Below the pieces are notes generated by a model. The model was not told where the DNA came from and ran no database searches. It saw only the letters and a program-made list of their open reading frames with translations. A DNA stretch of 64,000 nucleotides. Source: Aphidius gifuensis. Its lineage: Eukaryota > Arthropoda > Insecta > Hymenoptera > Braconidae. Shown in pieces: positions 62,815 through 64,000 of this stretch (the stretch's first letter is position 1; every line of letters begins with the position of its first letter). Position numbers and translations under genes: made by a program. Location: NCBI RefSeq assembly GCF_014905175.1, contig NC_057791.1, positions 20,994,537 to 21,058,536 on the forward strand, written 5' to 3'.

Positions 62815-63851
62815 TTATCTTCTATTTAGATTTAGGATGACATAGGGTTCATTAGGATTATTTGAGTTAACACTGTTGTTAGATTGGTAGCATGGATTAA
62901 CAGTGTAATTTAAATTTTGTTGATGATAACTCACCGGTTCGACATTAATATTCCATCCCATATCTTGAGCTTCAAGACACAGATCAGAATCAGAATCAGG
63001 TCTTCTTGTAATATCCTCCTTTAACATATTTAAATAATTTCATAATTCTATTTAAATAATTTATTATCAATAATTTTAATAAATGATTCTTTTGGTTTTT
63101 AAATATAGAAATTTACCTGAGATAATTGTTGTGTTGTTGTTAAAATTCTGGCAAGTGGTGTACAACAAACTGGCAGTGTCTCAAGAAGTGTTGGTCTTGA
63201 GTGTGTAAGAAGTGGCTTCATATATTTACCATCAAAATCACCCCAAATACGTGCAAGAAATGCTTTTTCATTTGTTTTTCTTGTTGTATTTTCACCTGAT
63301 ACTGAACCATCTCCAATTGAATTGTACTGTTGAAAAATTATAAATTTACATCAATATTGTCAAATTAATTACATAAATTATTATTTTTATTATTTAAAAC
63401 CAAGTGTTCTTATTTTAATTTTTATGTTTGTGTGTATGTTAAAACATGCATAATTAATTTAAAATTAAAAAGCAACTTGCAAATTAAATTAAATATTGAA
63501 AATTAAAATAAATTAATAACAAAGCAACTTAAGATTTTAAAGAGTTTTAAAAATAAATAAATAGAAAAGCAGTTCCCAAATGTACCAATTAATTAAGATT
63601 AATAAAAATGTTTTTTTTTTTTATAATAAAAAACTGTTTTACTTGCACCACAATTTTTTTTTTTTAATTATAACAAATGATAAATGACAAACTGTGTGGA
63701 AAAAATGTAAACAAAGCAACTATTAAATATATTTTAATAATTATTACAAAAAAATTTAAAGCAATGGATTCGAAATGAAAAAAAAACCTACCGGGGGATT
63801 ATTTTGCTCCCGTCGATTCTCCAGATTTCCAATGCCACCTTCGCCACTTGA
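62815..63851 (-). CDS. Endosomal Na+/H+ exchanger, NHE6/7/9 type, C-terminal exons (partial)
   Basis: Three minus-strand exons, 63851-63792, 63326-63117 and 63018-62815, join in phase 0 and encode the cytoplasmic tail. The gene continues past the window. The family match is IWGDFDGKYMKPLLTHSRPT, then LPVCCTPLARILTTTQQL and DSDSDLCLE. These follow the order of the SLC9A6/7/9 tail (FDxxYLKPLLTHS, CCGPIARxLT, DSDL). The membrane exchanger domain lies outside the window. Such proteins exchange luminal protons for Na+ or K+ and set endosomal pH. A minus-strand exon at 61897-61992 is phase-compatible as an alternative end. Confidence 0.85.
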
Positions 63852-64000
63852 CTAAACAATTTTTATATTTTTCATTAGACATAATATTAATATAAGTAAC
63901 TCTTTAATTTGTCATCTATTATTATTATATTTTTAATCAAAAATAAATAAAAAATAAACGCTGATGGCATTATCTAAAAATTTTTCATTATAAATTTAAG
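63852..64000. other. Exchanger intron reaching the window edge
   Basis: The minus-strand acceptor of the 63792-63851 exon (ATATTGTTTAGTC) faces this AT-rich stretch, so the rest of the window is intron. Confidence 0.5.

Overview
This window looks like nuclear DNA from a very AT-rich insect. Genes are split by short GT-AG introns, intergenic DNA is dominated by A/T tracts, and coding exons prefer A/T-ending codons. The proteins recognised are typical animal ones: SCAMP, MCM9, SDHAF3, NUDT19, a cuticlin-type ZP protein, NFS1, a Rab-like GTPase, DCAF1, MBLAC1 and an endosomal Na+/H+ exchanger. MCM9 is absent from Drosophila, so a fly of that type is unlikely. A hymenopteran, perhaps a parasitoid wasp, is my best guess from composition and gene set. 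That is inference, not proof.

Layout. 0-2.9 kb: a possible small single-pass membrane protein on the minus strand and a promoter-like motif. 2.9-10.1 kb: a compact housekeeping cluster of SCAMP (+), MCM9 (-), SDHAF3 (+) and NUDT19 (+). MCM9 and SDHAF3 diverge from a 221-bp shared promoter. 11.2-46.9 kb: one large minus-strand gene for a secreted or membrane-anchored ZP-domain protein. Its body is compact (11.2-16.9 kb), but two phase-compatible alternative first exons lie at 34.4 kb and 46.8 kb, leaving introns of about 18 and 30 kb. These introns hold GC-richer islands (possible enhancers), inverted-repeat elements, tandem repeats and a five-exon plus-strand gene for an unrecognised 174-residue membrane protein (37.9-39.3 kb). 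46.9-51.0 kb: a repeat-rich junction with short inverted-repeat elements, a decayed Gln-rich coding region and a duplicated promoter-like block. 51.0-60.9 kb: NFS1 (+), a Rab-like GTPase (-), DCAF1 (+) and MBLAC1 (+). 61.9-64 kb: the 3' end of an NHE6/7/9-type exchanger (-), with a possible alternative last exon; the gene runs off the window.

The genes do not form one pathway. SDHAF3 and NFS1 both support mitochondrial iron-sulfur and complex II biology. SCAMP, the Rab-like protein and the exchanger act in membrane traffic. DCAF1 (CUL4 ligase receptor), MCM9 (repair helicase) and MBLAC1 (nuclease-type MBL fold) act in or near the nucleus. I found no rRNA, convincing tRNA, CRISPR array or intact autonomous transposon. 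The least explained items are the nested membrane-protein gene, the two N-termini of the ZP protein, and a family of short inverted-repeat elements with CCCTGGTGAAAAT-like ends.
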